From Geosiphon pyriformis (Eukaryota > Glomeromycota > Glomeromycetes > Archaeosporales > Geosiphonaceae): DNA of 64,000 nucleotides. Below are positions 12,101-25,855 of the stretch, one piece after another (the first letter of the stretch is position 1; every line of letters begins with the position of its first letter). Where the stretch lies: NCBI GenBank assembly GCA_016748015.1, contig JAAOMT010000088.1, positions 228,286 through 292,285 on the forward strand, in the 5' to 3' direction. The notes under the pieces were generated by a model that saw only the letters and a list, made by a program, of their open reading frames with translations, ran no database searches and was not told where the DNA came from. Position numbers and translations under genes: made by a program.

Positions 12101-13840
12101 AAATAACTGTTTTGAGATAAAATGATGTAATTAAACTACAATATTTGAACAATTTATTATTATTTAAACATCATCTGTAAATTAACAATGAGAGCTTAAT
12201 TTTTTACAATTAATTATACTGGAAATAATTATTAATCAATCTTACTTATGTCTTATTAAAATAATTTCAATAAATATTCCGAAAATGAAAATAAAATACC
12301 AATATTACTAATGTATTTAGATAAATATATTAAAACTTTTGATAAATATTATTTGAAATAAACCAAAAAATTTAATATACAAAAATTATTTATTTAAATG
12401 AATAAAAAAGTCAAAGCCCTTATAATTTCTTTTTCAAATGCTTTAACAGAGTGAGACTTAACCACTATCTAATTACATGCTTTTTCTGCAATTTATTTAT
12501 TTTACATAATTTTTAGAATAACAATTTTTTTTTACCAAATGATTAATTATCAATTTTATCATACATTTATTTCCCATTTTCAAGAAAATTAAATATATTT
12601 TAAAAATATAAATTTTGAATCAAAAAAGGCAGATATAATATAGATAAAAAATTTAAAAATTAATTTTTGCTTAAAAAATTCATTTTAAATAAATAAATAA
12701 ACAAATTATTATACATATTTTATTTGATATTTTGTGATTTAAAAGCTGATAGGTTTACTTAACAACAAATACTAGTGAGCAAAAATGACCAAAAAACCAT
12801 AGAGGAACCAAAAAATCTAATAAGATAAAAAATAATATAAGTGAACATTGTGTCAGAATTGATTACAAAGAACAAACAAAATACATGTTAATAATTTCAA
12901 AAAAACATTATGATATTTGTTAACATGCTATAATAAAATTTAAATAAATTATTATTTATATATAATTATGATAAAAAAAAAAAAAAAGTTATTTTAAATA
13001 AAAATTTTAAAATATACAAAAAAAATAATAATTACCACTTTTTTTTTCTATATATATTTTTATTTTTAAATTCTTTCATATTATCTGATAATATTTTATT
13101 ATTAAGATTTTCATTTTATTTAATAAATTAAAAAGTGTTTATCAAAAATTGATAATACATATTTTTTAATCTATTAACCAAATTTATAAATGTATTATTC
13201 AAAATGAATACATAATTAAATTAAAGATATAAAAATAAATATAACAAAAAATCAATCATACAAGTAAATTCAAGGAACCCAATCATAACTTTTAATAATT
13301 TATAAATTCAAAAATTTTAAAATATTTTATATATTAATTCAATTCTAAAATAGTGAAAATAAAATACTGCATAAACATTTATAAATATAGTATAAAATTT
13401 ATATGATTAAAAATCTATTAATATGTCAGAATTTAATGATAATTATAAATAATTTTAAAAAAATATTTTGAATTCAAATTTACAAGTAAATATATGGCTA
13501 TTATAACAAAATATAATTAAGTAATTAAGATGAAAATTAAAAGCGTTTTAATAATCTCAAGTAAATTATTATTTTTCAAAATCATTGAAGATTGACTTTT
13601 ATTGGTTCTTTTTACAAATAAAATGACATGTATAATTAAAGTATCATGTTAAATAAAAAAATTATCAAAATTGAAAATTGAAAATTAAAAAAAAACAAAG
13701 CAACAGCCCTACTTTTAATTTGAAATTGGTTATGAGCAGTTGACTTTTATAGATTTTAACATCTCAGGCCTGAGAAATAGTAAATTTAACAATATTAATC
13801 GATTTTTTTTAATAAAGAAATTATTTAAAATCTTACGCAA
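12101..13840. other. AT desert
   Basis: About 1.7 kb of near-pure A/T with almost no CG. No gene or clear motif copy found. Confidence 0.75.
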
Positions 13841-14158
13841 AAAATTTGATTCACAGGGTATTTAAACACAAAGGAGGGGAGACCTACATCTTTGGAACGT
13901 TCGTAAATAAAGCACGATATCTAGCTATTAGAATTTCGTTTAAGATCCTTGTGAAGCCAAATATATTAACTTTCCGGATTAGTAAACATTTTGGTAAAGT
14001 TTTTTTCAAACATCTAGGATTTTTCTTGCAAAATAAAAGCTTTAAAAAAATTTCAATCTTCTTTCTTTGCTTCATGAGTTTTCTGTAATTGTAAATATTT
14101 TATAACTTTGGATTCCAAAATACTAGAAACCTTCCAAAAATTCTTGAATAAGAACTCA

Positions 14159-14330
14159 TCACACTGATGTGTTTTCTTTTCCATCGGATCGATCCTTTTT
14201 TTCACAATAAGCATAAGGGCATAGAAAACAGGTCTGGGACACAATTTTGCATTCTTCATCGGGGTTACATTTAGGTCGGCATCGAGGAATCATTGAAGTG
14301 CAAAAAACGCAGCCTTCTTCTTCTTCTTCT
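14159..14330 (-). pseudogene. Opy2-type eight-cysteine module, probably a relic or single exon
   Basis: Minus-strand reading after a plausible acceptor (TTTGTAG at about 14330) gives an acidic run, then GCVFCTSMIPRC, RPKCNPDEEC and KIVSQTCFLCPYAYC. The spacing C-x2-C-x6-C-x3-C-x5-C-x6-C-x2-C-x4-C resembles the N-terminal extracellular domain of Opy2, a fungal membrane anchor in osmosensing and MAP-kinase signalling. The frame stops at 14159, shortly after the last cysteine. I could not join an upstream exon with a signal peptide or a downstream membrane span, so it is probably a fragment. The secreted protein at 49728-50135 has nearly the same spacing. Confidence 0.45.
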
Positions 14331-15608
14331 ACAAATAGTAAAGAAATGATAAATCTGGCGAAAAGTTGCTTAAAACTAGAAATATCAGAGTCGAATAAAT
14401 TTTGCTTGGCAAAAACTTATTTTACCTTGGTCATAATAAAGCAATGAATTACTTTTTAAGAGGAGAAAACTTTTGAAAATGTATAGAAAAAGGAGATAAA
14501 GTTTTGCAAAAAACATTTTAAAGAAATCCTTGAAAATCCTTAATTTTTGAATGAAATAGCCAATTTTTCTAACTTGGCATGTCCCTAAAATATAAACTAA
14601 TTTGATTTTTTGATGATCAAACCACTGAGCTTTAATTATTAAGTCATTTTTAAATAAATTGGAGTTGATTTTATTTAAATAAATATATAAAGATTGGGAT
14701 GTTCTTTTCTATACCTCCTTTATTTAAATTTAAAATAAATTTGTAATTAAGTTTGGGGAAAATTTTTTTATTTCACCCGTACAAAAGAGAAAGTTCAGGA
14801 GAAGGAGCATGGTAAAATTTTTTATCAACCGTAACCAAATTTCTATATGTATTGTAGTAGTCTAATTTATCTTAAAAAAAAAAATTTAATTGTATTTTTT
14901 GTAATATTTTTTGGCTGATAAGCTAATCAATTTAATTACTCACTCATAAAAATGATTCTGCTAAACCGTTTGCAAATTATGGAATGTTTTTGAGTAATTA
15001 AACATAAATCTAAAAGTAATAAAAACAGGTTCAAAGGTGTAAAAATTCTTGTTAGAAAAGAATGTGAATTTTTAAAAGATATTTTATTTAAACAATTTAA
15101 GTTTTAAAAGTAAAATTCAGGATTTTCTGAAAAAGTTCTAACCTTTCAAAATATTATAACTTTTTTAAATACTTTATGCTGCTGTTATCATTGATCTGAC
15201 TTCCTTTGAGAAAACATGGATATAAAACAAATAATCATATGATACAGTAAATACAAATTTTATAAATAAAGTTTAGAAATGGATGTCGTACTTTTGGAAT
15301 TGACAGTTCCCATTTTTTGTCTTAAAAGAACTATAATGTTTTGATCATACGAAAGGGACTTGGTTCTTTAGTTTTAATACATGTAGTACCCCGATAATGG
15401 CTGAATTGTCAACATTTCAATATAAAAATTTGAACCGCAAATCTAAAACACAACTAGTAATAAATTAAGGTTTAACGAATAAAGATAATCCCTCGTGAAT
15501 AATAAACAAATTTTAGGTTTTGAATAAGGGGTAATTGCATGACAATCAGCAGCGATGAAAAGTCACGACAGAATTTTTTGCCACATATGCCGCAGCAAAT
15601 GGGTTATC

Positions 15609-15609
<1 letters not shown>

Positions 15610-15640
<31 letters not shown>

Positions 15641-15641
15641 G
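15610..15641. repeat. (AAT)n microsatellite
   Basis: An uninterrupted run of about ten ATA/TAA triplets followed by imperfect repeats. Confidence 0.9.
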
Positions 15642-17556
15642 TAATCATAATAATGACAAATTCATTACAATCTAACATGTTTATGTTTCAGAAAAGTAAC
15701 CAGTATAAATTTTGACCAAAATTTTTATTGCGAATCAAGTGAATTTTAACTAGTTACCTTACCGTTTGACGATGTCCAGTACAATAAAAATAAAAGTTTT
15801 TACTTAACTTTAAGTTTTTCGGCACGTTTTAGCAACTTTTCATCAATTGAAATTAGCAACACGGTTTAAGATTATATAATTTATTGTTTCTTTGAAGTAA
15901 AATATAAATTTCTTTTTTCTCATGGTTTACCATTGTTATTTAAAATTGTAACCAAATTCCCTGGACTTCAACATTAATTTGAATCACGTTTCTCAACCTG
16001 AATGTTCTCTCTTAATCAAAAATTGGTTTATTTTACAAGTGCAGAATAAAATAAGTAATTTTTTTTTATAGTTTCACGCACTTAATATGTCACGAATTTT
16101 TTTTCCAAAACAAAAGATTGAAATGAATATATATAATTTTCGATCATTTATTAATAATAATATTTTTTATTTTGAATTTCTAAAATACTTTTATGAACCT
16201 ATAGGAATAAAATTAAATTCTAAAGTTTCAATATTCAATTTTAATCATAGGTCTCACTTTTAAAAGTTTATTAAAAATTTTGATGTCAATTGCAATTTTT
16301 TGAAATTAGGTTAAGGTTTAAGTAATCATGAATTGTAGATCAGAAAGTTGCTGGGATTTCTAATTTTTAATTTAATGGTGGGCCAGATTATCAAAAGTAA
16401 CATGCTTACATACATAGACACATGCATATATATATATGTTGCATAGTTTTTGTCACATTATCATCATCATTAAAGAATGACAAACAAATGCTGCCCCGAG
16501 GATGGTAAAGAAAATCATTATGGCTTGTGCGTGCATGATTTTACCTATTAACTTTTACGAAAATGATTCAGCAAAAAAATGTCGTAGCATGACATTACTT
16601 TTCAGCTTAGAATTACAAAAGATATAAATTTTAAAATTTACCTCAAGATATATATTCATTAAGGACAAATTTTTTTAATAAAAGGCAAGGATCAAATCAG
16701 AACACAGCAAATGAGTCATTAATAAAAATTAAATTCATGAAATCATAAATTCTCCAGTCAATTTATTTATTTATTATTTGCTGTCAAATACTAAAGGTTT
16801 TATATTGTGAAAATCACATGAATGTGTTCTTGTTCAAACAAAATAGAATTTAACGAACGTGATCAAGTTCTTTCAATTTTTTCTACATAAATAGAAGGAG
16901 TGATCCAAAATTCAATTTTCATTGGAAAAGAGCTTTTACATTGATTCAAAATATGCATTGTCCAATGAATATTGAATATTTGATGAAACAAGAGAAATTT
17001 GAAATAATTTCAAAAGATTTTTTATGTTTTTTGCACGAAAATTTGCCAAGATAAGTTTTTACATTATTCTTCAATTGACATTAATAATCGGAGGAGATGT
17101 TACCTAAAGAAATTAATTAGGCTACTGAATTATTTGAAGATATGAAAAACACCAGTCACAAATAATTGCTTTAAAGGTTATTCTCATTTAAACCAGATAT
17201 TTTTAGAATCAAATGATCTCATTTAAACTTTACTCATTGTCAAAAATTTTTATGTTTTGTCACCTAACACAATCCCATAACATAAGGACTTGTACACAAG
17301 TTTATACCCTTCCCCATCTTTACATTAACATCAGACCATTATTGCCTCACCAATAATATTACGAGTTAAAGTGTCTCAAAGTTAATAACTGATAAAACAT
17401 TTTAAAGAAAAATTTAAAATCCCCGATTTAACTGTATTATTAAAATCGGTTTCACTATTTTATATTGCTTAGGAAAATGCTTCTGGCAAATAATTCTGAA
17501 AAAATCTTGATATTTTGACGCAAATGGTTGCGTTCATTACAGGAAGTTGTTTCTTT

Positions 17557-17557
17557 G

Positions 17558-17596
<39 letters not shown>

Positions 17597-17597
17597 G

Positions 17598-17653
<56 letters not shown>
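17557..17653. repeat. (ATT)n microsatellite
   Basis: About 97 bases of ATT triplets, interrupted once by GTTGTT near 17597. It is one of the longest simple repeats in the window. Confidence 0.95.
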
Positions 17654-17654
<1 letters not shown>

Positions 17655-20004
17655 TGGATTCTGCATTTGATTAGCTTCAAAAACCGTGGAATTTATAAAT
17701 GATGATGAATCATTGTGAGCGAATCTTTGAATAAAACCCTTGGAAATCAATTATTTTTTGAACCGTCAGAGAATCTGGAACATACCATTTTCAAAAGAAA
17801 AAATTATCAATTGGTTATGCCAAGAGAAATAAGTATGTAGATCATTATCAAGTGTTTTTTTAAAAGTATCGTCGTCCATCGAGCTTTCTTCATGTCCTCC
17901 TAAACAAGCATACTCTGAATTTATCACCAACGTTCCCAAATACAAGATCAAGATTGTTGAACATTAAAAAAATTTCATTTGGCAGTTTTATTGATGTATT
18001 TCGGTGTGCAAAATACGATATATAGTATACAAAAAAAATTAGATTTTATTTTGTCAGACAGCGCAATGAAATTTGTTTGCTTATTAAATTAAATACGCAA
18101 ACAAATTTAAACGTTTTCTGTATATTTGTACAACAACCAAATATTATCTGCATGAATTACTTCAATACAAATAAATTTGGCAGAAATTTGACAACTCATT
18201 ATCTGAAGTTTTTTGTACATCTATAGACTATTCCCTAATAAGTAAATTTGTACACATTAATTTGTCAACTCATAGAACACCTAACAAAAATTCTTAATAG
18301 ATGCATGAACAATGATATCTGTTAAGTTTCCCAAAGACGAATTAGAAACAACTAAAATAAAAAAAAAGAACTATTTATGACTAATTTAATCTAATCTATA
18401 GCTTTTTTTTTCATTTCAACAGAAGAAAATTTTGGAACATTTGAAAAACAGGTTTTGAGAAGATTTGTACATTCTCATACACTTTTATGTTTTCTGAAAT
18501 TTTCCTCAACAGGCAATGAGAAGAAAATTTATTTTACAAAAAAAATTTAGTCTTTGTGAATTTGTTTAAATATGACAAACCAATAAAAATATTTAGTATC
18601 AAAAATTTATTAATAGATTTTTCTTGATAGGATATTTATAAATCGATATGTAAAATGTTTTTATTAAAAAACAATTCCTTTCTTATCATAAATCCAAGGA
18701 TTGGCATCAAGCAAATTAACTCCTTTTTCAATGGAACAGTGTGTGAAAAACTTTTTCTCTGTAATAAAAGAAAATTGAACCCATTTATAAAAACTTTATT
18801 ATGTTTTAATTTTTTTTATTACTTATTAGTTGCAGAGGTTTTTTTTTTGAACATATTTTTAAAGTTTACTTTAACATTAAAACTTGAATTTTTTTTTTAC
18901 ATATAAAAAAGATAAATATGAAAAATTTCTGTCAGGCAAAAGTATCTCTCTGTATTTTTTGTATAAATTGAAAAAAGAATTTGAACCAGTTTAATAAAGA
19001 TAGTATAATGATCATTCCAAACAATTTGCCAATTTTTTGAGACTCAAAGAAAATTTAATGCTTCAGTTTTAAAAAACAAAAGTTATCGAAAAAAATGCAA
19101 TTTTTATCACGTTTGAAAAATGAGCATTGTTAAACGTAAAACAGTTAAAATAGAGATTTCAAAATGCAGTCCCGCATTTTAAAGAATTTCTGTGATCAGT
19201 TGATTATAACCATATATGAAAAAGTTTTGTTACCTAATATGCAATCTTCACCCACGGGCTTTTACTCTATTCATAACATTCAACAAATTTAATGCTTTCT
19301 TGTACCTTGCCTATTTTCTAATACTATTACGGGATCTCATTCCACGTGTTATCGACATCATAATTTAATATTTCGGGGAGTCAATGTAGAGATACTATTT
19401 TTTACCAAGCGTTTTTGACATTTTATGTTTCTTTTCATCGAACGGATCTTCTATTATTAGTAGTAGTTGAGTATTTATGATTAATTGTGAAATTCTGTTT
19501 TTAATTTCAATATATATTTTGTATATATATTAAAATCTATTGTGAACACAATAAAAGAAAAGATTACCTTTGATATGCCTCATGGCGTTAATTAGTGGTT
19601 TGAAATTAGCAAATTGTCTATCAAACAACACTAATTCAAAAATAAAGTTCTTTCAATACTATTAAATTAAGAAAATTAAATCATATGGTCGAAATCGCGT
19701 GGAAAGAGCCTTATTTTCTGTTCATAATGCATAGAGTTTCTCGGAGAATCGGATAAATCAACTGCTTATAATAGAAATCAAAAAAAGAAAATTTCATTTC
19801 TTTCCAAAATAATGAGATGTCCTTTTCATCCAAATTTCCTATTTTTATTAAGGTTTAAAAATAAATTATCATTCTAAACATATTTATATTAAGATTCTTT
19901 CAATGAAAAGGAACAGTCTTGTCATTCGGAAAACCGACAAATATCGAAAATAGAAGTGAATCGAGTAAAGTAGAAATTATGAGTTAAGGGGATATCCTAC
20001 ATAT

Positions 20005-20205
20005 TTTATTTTATTTTATTTTATTTTTCTTTTCTTTTCTTTTCAATAAACTTTTTCTGTAATATTTGAAATTGAACTCAAAAAAAATAATATTTCCCAT
20101 GATATTTTTTTAATCAAAAAATTTAAGGTAAAAAGAAAGAATGAAAGAAAGAAAAAAAAGTGAAATAAAGAAAGAAAGAAAGAAAGAAAGAAAAGAAAGA
20201 AAAAA
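20005..20205. repeat. Pyrimidine tract facing a (GAAA)n tract
   Basis: TTTTA/TTTTC pentamers at 20005-20044 are followed about 90 bases later by a GAAA-rich purine tract at 20131-20205. The two are roughly complementary, so the pair could fold into an imperfect hairpin. Confidence 0.8.
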
Positions 20206-20420
20206 TCCTCCGAATTTCGTTTATTCAACACACCCCTACAATTAAAATTTTGAATTTTTACTTTATAAAATGGCAAAAGAAAATTAAATTTTGATTGGTG
20301 CTTTTTTCCCTTTGTGAGACAATATAAATAAATTTTTGGGATAAAAGTTTTAATTTATTCAATAGATTTTTCGAATCTTCGAATGAAAAGTGGTCAGTGC
20401 GAGTTTGACAGGTTTGAGAA

Positions 20421-20466
20421 GGAGGGGGGGGGTTGGGTTGGGTTGGGTTGGGTGGGGTGGGGGGTG
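20421..20466 (+). repeat. G-tract with GGGTT units, candidate G-quadruplex
   Basis: The plus strand has a run of G followed by four or five GGGTT-type units and more G runs, in otherwise AT-rich DNA. It easily satisfies four G-runs with short loops. It lies about 0.9 kb upstream of the HMG-box gene on the same strand. It resembles a degenerate telomeric repeat but lacks TTAGGG units. Confidence 0.8.
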
Positions 20467-21355
20467 ATTGAAACCTTGATTTTTATTTTCCCACGATTTC
20501 TTCGAAAAAAGATGAGATTAAAATGCAAGATTGCAAATAAAATCCTAAATCTCATGCTTTATGTTTGTAAATAGAAATTCCTAAAAAAAATTTTTTGCCC
20601 TCTAAATTTCTTTCCAGGACCACTCAAACATTTTTCTTTCTCCCTAAATCTCTACGAAAAGAGATAACAAAGACATTTTTTTTCCTCTTAACTTTCCCCC
20701 TTGGAAATCTTCTCGCCTCAAATGTTTTATTAAAATTCTTGAAAGTAATAACATTTAAGCAATAGTATTTATTTTGGGAAAAGTAAAATCATTGGTTCAA
20801 GTTTCGATCTTATCAAAGAGAAGGATCAAACTTAATACAATGGAATTCATAAATTCACCTGCATACTTCTAGGATAGCAAACAATGGCTTTACTATAAGC
20901 TCTTCGTGGGTGTTATTGTTACATATAATCGACAGAAATAATACAAAGACCTAGCCGCGGGGTGCGGAAAAAGTGCTGATGCATTTAATAAATTACAATC
21001 TAAATACACCAATCGAAGAAACAAGGCTTCTTCGTTAAAATTTTATTTCACAAAAAAGATGATGCCATATGATAAGGATAATATTTTTGAAATTATAAAA
21101 AGGAGACCAAATTTTATGACTTCTCATGAATTCCTTTTTAACAGAACTAAAAATTTAGTGTCAAAAGAATTCAGAAAGAGAATAAAAAAAACCATATTTG
21201 AAATATTTACCTTTGATTCCTTCCTGATATTTATAAATTTATTGATAAATTTCTTAAATATCCCATAAAAATTTTTCATTACTTGACTTTTTTTTCTTTT
21301 ATATTCATTGAAAACTGACCTCTGTTATTATCCACTCTTGTTCCTATCAACTATA
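20467..21355. promoter_or_regulatory. Upstream region of the HMG-box gene
   Basis: Non-coding sequence before the ATG at 21356. A T-rich stretch (about 21285-21300) precedes the start, and a short open frame (21059-21268) has no supporting signal. No classic TATA box or binding site stands out. Confidence 0.35.
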
Positions 21356-21897
21356 ATGGATGTACCAATTAAAAACTATTGCCATCTATTGAGCTTCGAA
21401 GATTTAAATGTTGACCAACATCATCAACAACAACAACTGGATTCCACTTTCTCTTTTCATTTAAATAAAATAAACCCTTCTTCTTCTTCTTCTCCTTCTT
21501 CTTCTTCTTCTCCTTCTTCTTCTTCTTCTTCTTCTTCTTCTTCTTCTTCTTCTTCTTCTTCTTCTTCTACTTCTCAATTAAATCAACAAAATATTTACGT
21601 TCGACCTGTTTTCCCTAAAAATCAAGTTAATTTTCACGTAAATTCTTTTAATAATCCTCAAGGATACAATCAGGATTTGTCTCCAATGCAATCCTCTTTC
21701 ATGAATTATCATTTTGAAAATAATCCCTACAAATTTATTCCTCACAATTATCAGCTTCCTTCTCCTCAAAAATCAATTAATCAATCCCATCAGACACTTG
21801 CTCATCAACCATCAATTAATCAAAACTCACAACCAAACTCTCAAACACCTTTTAATTCTCCAGAGATTAAGAGTTCTCAATCTACTACTACTACTAC

Positions 21898-21941
<44 letters not shown>

Positions 21942-23320
21942 TCACTCCATCTAATACGGCAACAAACACAATTTTCAATCAAGAAATCATTGAACAACAA
22001 CAACCTTCTACAATTACAAAACCACAATCAAAAACAAAAAAGAAAACAACAAAGCCAAAAATTAAACGTCCAAAACGAACACCACGTCCCCCAAATGCTT
22101 TCATACTTTATAGAACAAACATTCAACCAAAGATTGTTGCCAAATATGATACCTTAACAAATGCTGAAGTATCTAAAGTGGCCAGCAAATTGTGGTGGAA
22201 AGAAGAAGAAGAAATACGTTTTCATTGGGAAAAGCTTGCCGATAGAATCAAGTTGAAACATATGCAAGAAAATCCTGATTACATTTATCAACCAAAAAAA
22301 ACTCAAGCGAAAAAAAATAAGATATCTAAAATTTCGGTAAACAGAGCTGGCGCTTCTTCTCCAACACATCCCCCCACTCCAATCAATAAAAGATTGGCAA
22401 CCGTTACTTTCAAAGATGATGCCACCTTAACCGCCATTGCTGAAGAAGCTTTCGTCAATTTTCAAACAAATGGTGCTACAGAAAGGTCAACTATTCAGGA
22501 CTCGAAACATAAATCAATTAATTCTATGATGCAAGATCATAAAGATTTTGATAAAAATCAAAATAAACATTTATCTTACCCAGTCCATCATTTCACAATT
22601 GATAAAACAAGTAATAAAAAGCTTCTTGCTAATTCAAAGAGATTTCAACCAAATTCCAAAAACATAGTATCCTATATAGAAGAAGCATCTTCCCTGTCTG
22701 TACCTCTAACAACACAATCAACACACAAACTGTCATTTCCTCATCACAATCATTTGATGCAGATTGATTCTCCTTTATCATCAAATTACAATCAAAATTC
22801 ACCCCAATTACAAACTACATTTCACGCTGAAGAAAATACGAATTCTTCAATGATTTTGGAGCAGGCTCACAACGATCAAACTGGTCATTATGACGCGTCA
22901 AACAATACCTCAAGGTCACAGTCACAGGAAATTTCTTTCCTGAATCCAATTGTGATTGAAAACTTTCATCCACTTCAATCATCAAACTATTATAACTTGG
23001 AACATCATAACCAAGAAACTCAAAAATCTTATCATGATAACCATTTTTATCCTAACCAAGAATATTTTACACCACCCTGTTCAAACAGCTTCGAGGAGCC
23101 TAATATTAGTGATACAAGTAGCTTAATTCCATGTAGTCCTAGCGAACAAGGTGGAAGTGTAACATCTTGGTATGTGAACGAGTATAGTTCAACACCAGCA
23201 AGAACACCTTCTGATGTCGATATGGATGGATATATGAGGGAACAACCAACTCCGTATGCTTGTTTTGATCATACCACCACACCTTACACTTCCTCAAGAT
23301 GCAGTAGTGTTGGTCTTTAA
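21356..23320 (+). CDS. MATA-type HMG-box transcription factor
   Basis: A DNA-binding regulator of the MATA-HMG (Ste11/Rfg1-like) class, expected in the nucleus. It is a single exon of 654 codons. I start at ATG 21356 (MDVPIKNYCHLLSFEDLN); the upstream open codons have no ATG. Residues about 40-75 hold a long serine run coded by TCT repeats. Residues about 180-197 hold Thr then Asn runs coded by ACT and AAT repeats. The basic segment KIKRPKRTPRPPNAFILYR leads into the HMG box, about residues 238-312, with NAEVSKVASKLWW, then a helix ending KLKHMQENPDYIYQPKK, the usual end of this class. The rest is a long Asn/Ser/His/Gln-rich, presumably disordered tail with a SPSEQ and TPSDVD-rich end. It stands alone between the inverted arms. 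Many Glomeromycotina have large MATA-HMG families, so this need not be the mating-type gene. Confidence 0.9.
21478..21568 (+). repeat. (TCT)n in-frame microsatellite
   Basis: TCT repeats with rare CCT interruptions encode the serine run of the HMG protein. Slippage would change run length without changing frame. Confidence 0.95.
21881..21939 (+). repeat. (ACT)n then (AAT)n in-frame microsatellite
   Basis: Triplet repeats code for Thr then Asn just before the basic region of the HMG protein. Confidence 0.95.
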
Positions 23321-25669
23321 ACTTTTCTTTGTCTTATATAATATTAATGACCTTAAGAGACCTTTAAATTCGTATTGAAAATTTTCAGTCTTAACACATT
23401 AAAAATCACAATCATAGTTACATTGAACAATTTTTCATCTTTTCTTTGCATAAACAATTTTCATTTTTCGCTTTTGCAACAAAAAAATCAAAAACCCAAA
23501 ATTTTCATTTTTTTATAGACTTTCGTTTTCCTCAATTCTTTAGCTTAAAACTTTCAAAAAAAAAATTGTAAAATTCATTTTCATGAAGCAAAATTCTGAC
23601 ACACATTTCATTTCATATATGATCATCTGTGTACAAAAGATCGATATTTTAGGATCCATATTCAAATTGATGTACCTAAAATAAAATGTCGCAAATATTT
23701 CATGCAAAATGGCAGAATAAAATTGTGTGTAACTACCTTGATCTTTATAATCGCATTTTTACCCCAATTTTATGTTATAGGAACACACGTTTTAATAGGA
23801 AACCATGGCGCTGGATTAATTGTGACTCGTTTAAAATAGTCTTTAAAAGCTCAAATATTTAGCGGAGAATTCTTTTGCTTTTGAAAAACTACGTCAGACA
23901 CAAGGGGAGAAAGTACTCTTGAATATAGATTTTCTGATAAGAAAACATAAAGATAAAACTGATTATCGGAGGAGATAATGAATAAAATGTTGAGAACACG
24001 TGATTTTAATGAAATTGATTACAGAATTAAAAATTTACTTTTTGTATATTTTTTTAATTGCGTTGTATATTTGAGATGCATGCTTTGTTTAATTACCAAT
24101 TTTTCTTAGTAACACTGTTTTTGCAGAATAGATGAGCAATATCTTCAAAGCAGCTCATCTGACGCCATATTAAGGTTGGTGCCATTATATCATTTTTGTG
24201 TAAAAGTTTAGATTACCAATTGTTCATACTTTTGGATGTACACAAATTTTTGACTTGTGCATTTTAAGATTTACCATATCTGGACAAAATGAAGAATTAA
24301 TTAAACATACTGCGAAAAATCATACGATGTGTCAATGAGTGCTGTTTAATTTTAATTATCATCTTTTTTAAAAGAGGAAGATAAAAAAAGAGAATTTTTC
24401 AAAGGTCAAGAAGAAGGAAAAAGCGTTAGAAGCTTCAATATTTGAAGACAAAAATTGTTGCAGAAGAGTGCAATGTGATTGATTCGCAAGAAAATTAAAG
24501 AATCTGTAAGAAAATTATTATTTCAAAATAATTGATGAGTGATTGATTAAAAAAGTAGTTTAAATTTGTAATATGTCTTGTGTAAAAGTTGGTTTAATTT
24601 TTTTTCAACCTATGAATAGCCGTGAATTTATATATTTTGTTTGGATTCAATTTAATTTGTGTCTTTTAGTGTAAGAATGAGTACAATAACAGATTAGACT
24701 AGCCTGAACAAGTCTTAATAAAAAATTGATTTGAGATTCATTTTATTGATTCCGCCAATGATTTTTCTGATTTTAAGATTTAGACAAAATGTATTCCAAA
24801 CTATAATTTGTCCTTTGACAAATTTCTCTTTTGTTTTTATCAGTTAAAAAACACATATGTTTACCTTCTAACATTGAAAATAATGATTTCGGAATACAAA
24901 ATTTTGCAAAGTTTAATTGAAAATTTTTAGTATTTTTAAGTTTCTTCAGGAGGTCTAATTGAAACACAACTAAATTTGTTTGCACTCATTTTTTTTATTA
25001 AAGAATTGTTTATGAAACATATGTGCATATGTGTATATGTGTGATAAATTTGATAAATGAATGTTCAAAAACATGTTTCGCCGAAAATTCATAATTAAAT
25101 GTTTAAAATTGCATTTACATCAAATAGAAAAAGAAAACTTTTAAGGATGCGATGACACTTTCTATGTGTTTGTCGTTATTGTTATTGTTATTGTTATTGT
25201 TGTTGTTGTTGTTGTTGTTGTTGTTTGTACAACCTTTAACAAATATTAAAATTTGATTGAATATTTTCTCTTTTATTCTAAATTAATTTACTCATAAAAA
25301 TATCATTTCAAATTAAAAATAAATAATAGTGAATTTGATCATGATTTCATTAAAATAATTTCAAAAATAATAATAACAACAATATTTTTTGAAAATTTTT
25401 ATAAACACAAAAAAAAATTGATTTAAAATACAATATTAAGAATTTTTGTAATTAAAATATTTTAGTATTTAATAATATTGTTTAAATAAAATATTTTTTA
25501 AACTTCACGATTACAAATACGAAATTTTAAAATTGAAATAACTTGAATGTTCAACATTATTTAAAATATTTTAAGAATAAAACTTGTTTTTATAGTACAT
25601 TGTTTATTGATTGGAAATTTAAAAATTTATGTATTATGCAAATATTATAATATAAATTTACTTTGATTT
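23321..25669. other. 3' flank of the HMG gene and intergenic DNA
   Basis: No second gene is found. Small frames such as 24773-24985 (minus) have no support. 25250-25669 becomes desert-like. No polyadenylation or terminator motif is assigned. Confidence 0.5.
25174..25225. repeat. (GTT)n microsatellite
   Basis: GTTATT repeats pass into GTT repeats over about 50 bases. Confidence 0.9.
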
Positions 25670-25855
25670 TTTTTTTTGAACCAAATTTCAAATCTATTAA
25701 TTTCTTATAATCCAATTTATTATAATATATACTGATTTAAAAAGAGATCTCATTTCCAAAAAAATTCTCAGATTGAAATTTTCCCAATTCAAATAAAAAA
25801 GAATATAAATTTAAAAGAAATCTGTTAAATACTTTTATGCTGATCTTACAAAATT

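Larger units (their letters stand above)
14460..20420. other. Gene-poor intergenic region with microsatellites
   Basis: Six kilobases of moderately AT-rich sequence. Short open frames exist (for example 17766-17951 minus and 18655-18906 plus) but show no domain, splice support or codon pattern. The repeats are listed separately. I see no convincing gene or RNA. Confidence 0.6.

Noticed and set aside
17557-17653. CRISPR-like or minisatellite array
   Set aside because: It is a plain ATT microsatellite with one short interruption and no spacers.
20421-20466. Telomere end
   Set aside because: It is short, internal and lacks regular TTAGGG units.
21308-21355. N-terminal extension of the HMG gene
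   Set aside because: The frame is open upstream but begins at TTG; the first ATG is at 21356.
21714-22157. Second gene overlapping the HMG gene in another frame
   Set aside because: It is a shadow of the repeat-rich HMG coding sequence (poly-Ile from the AAT run).
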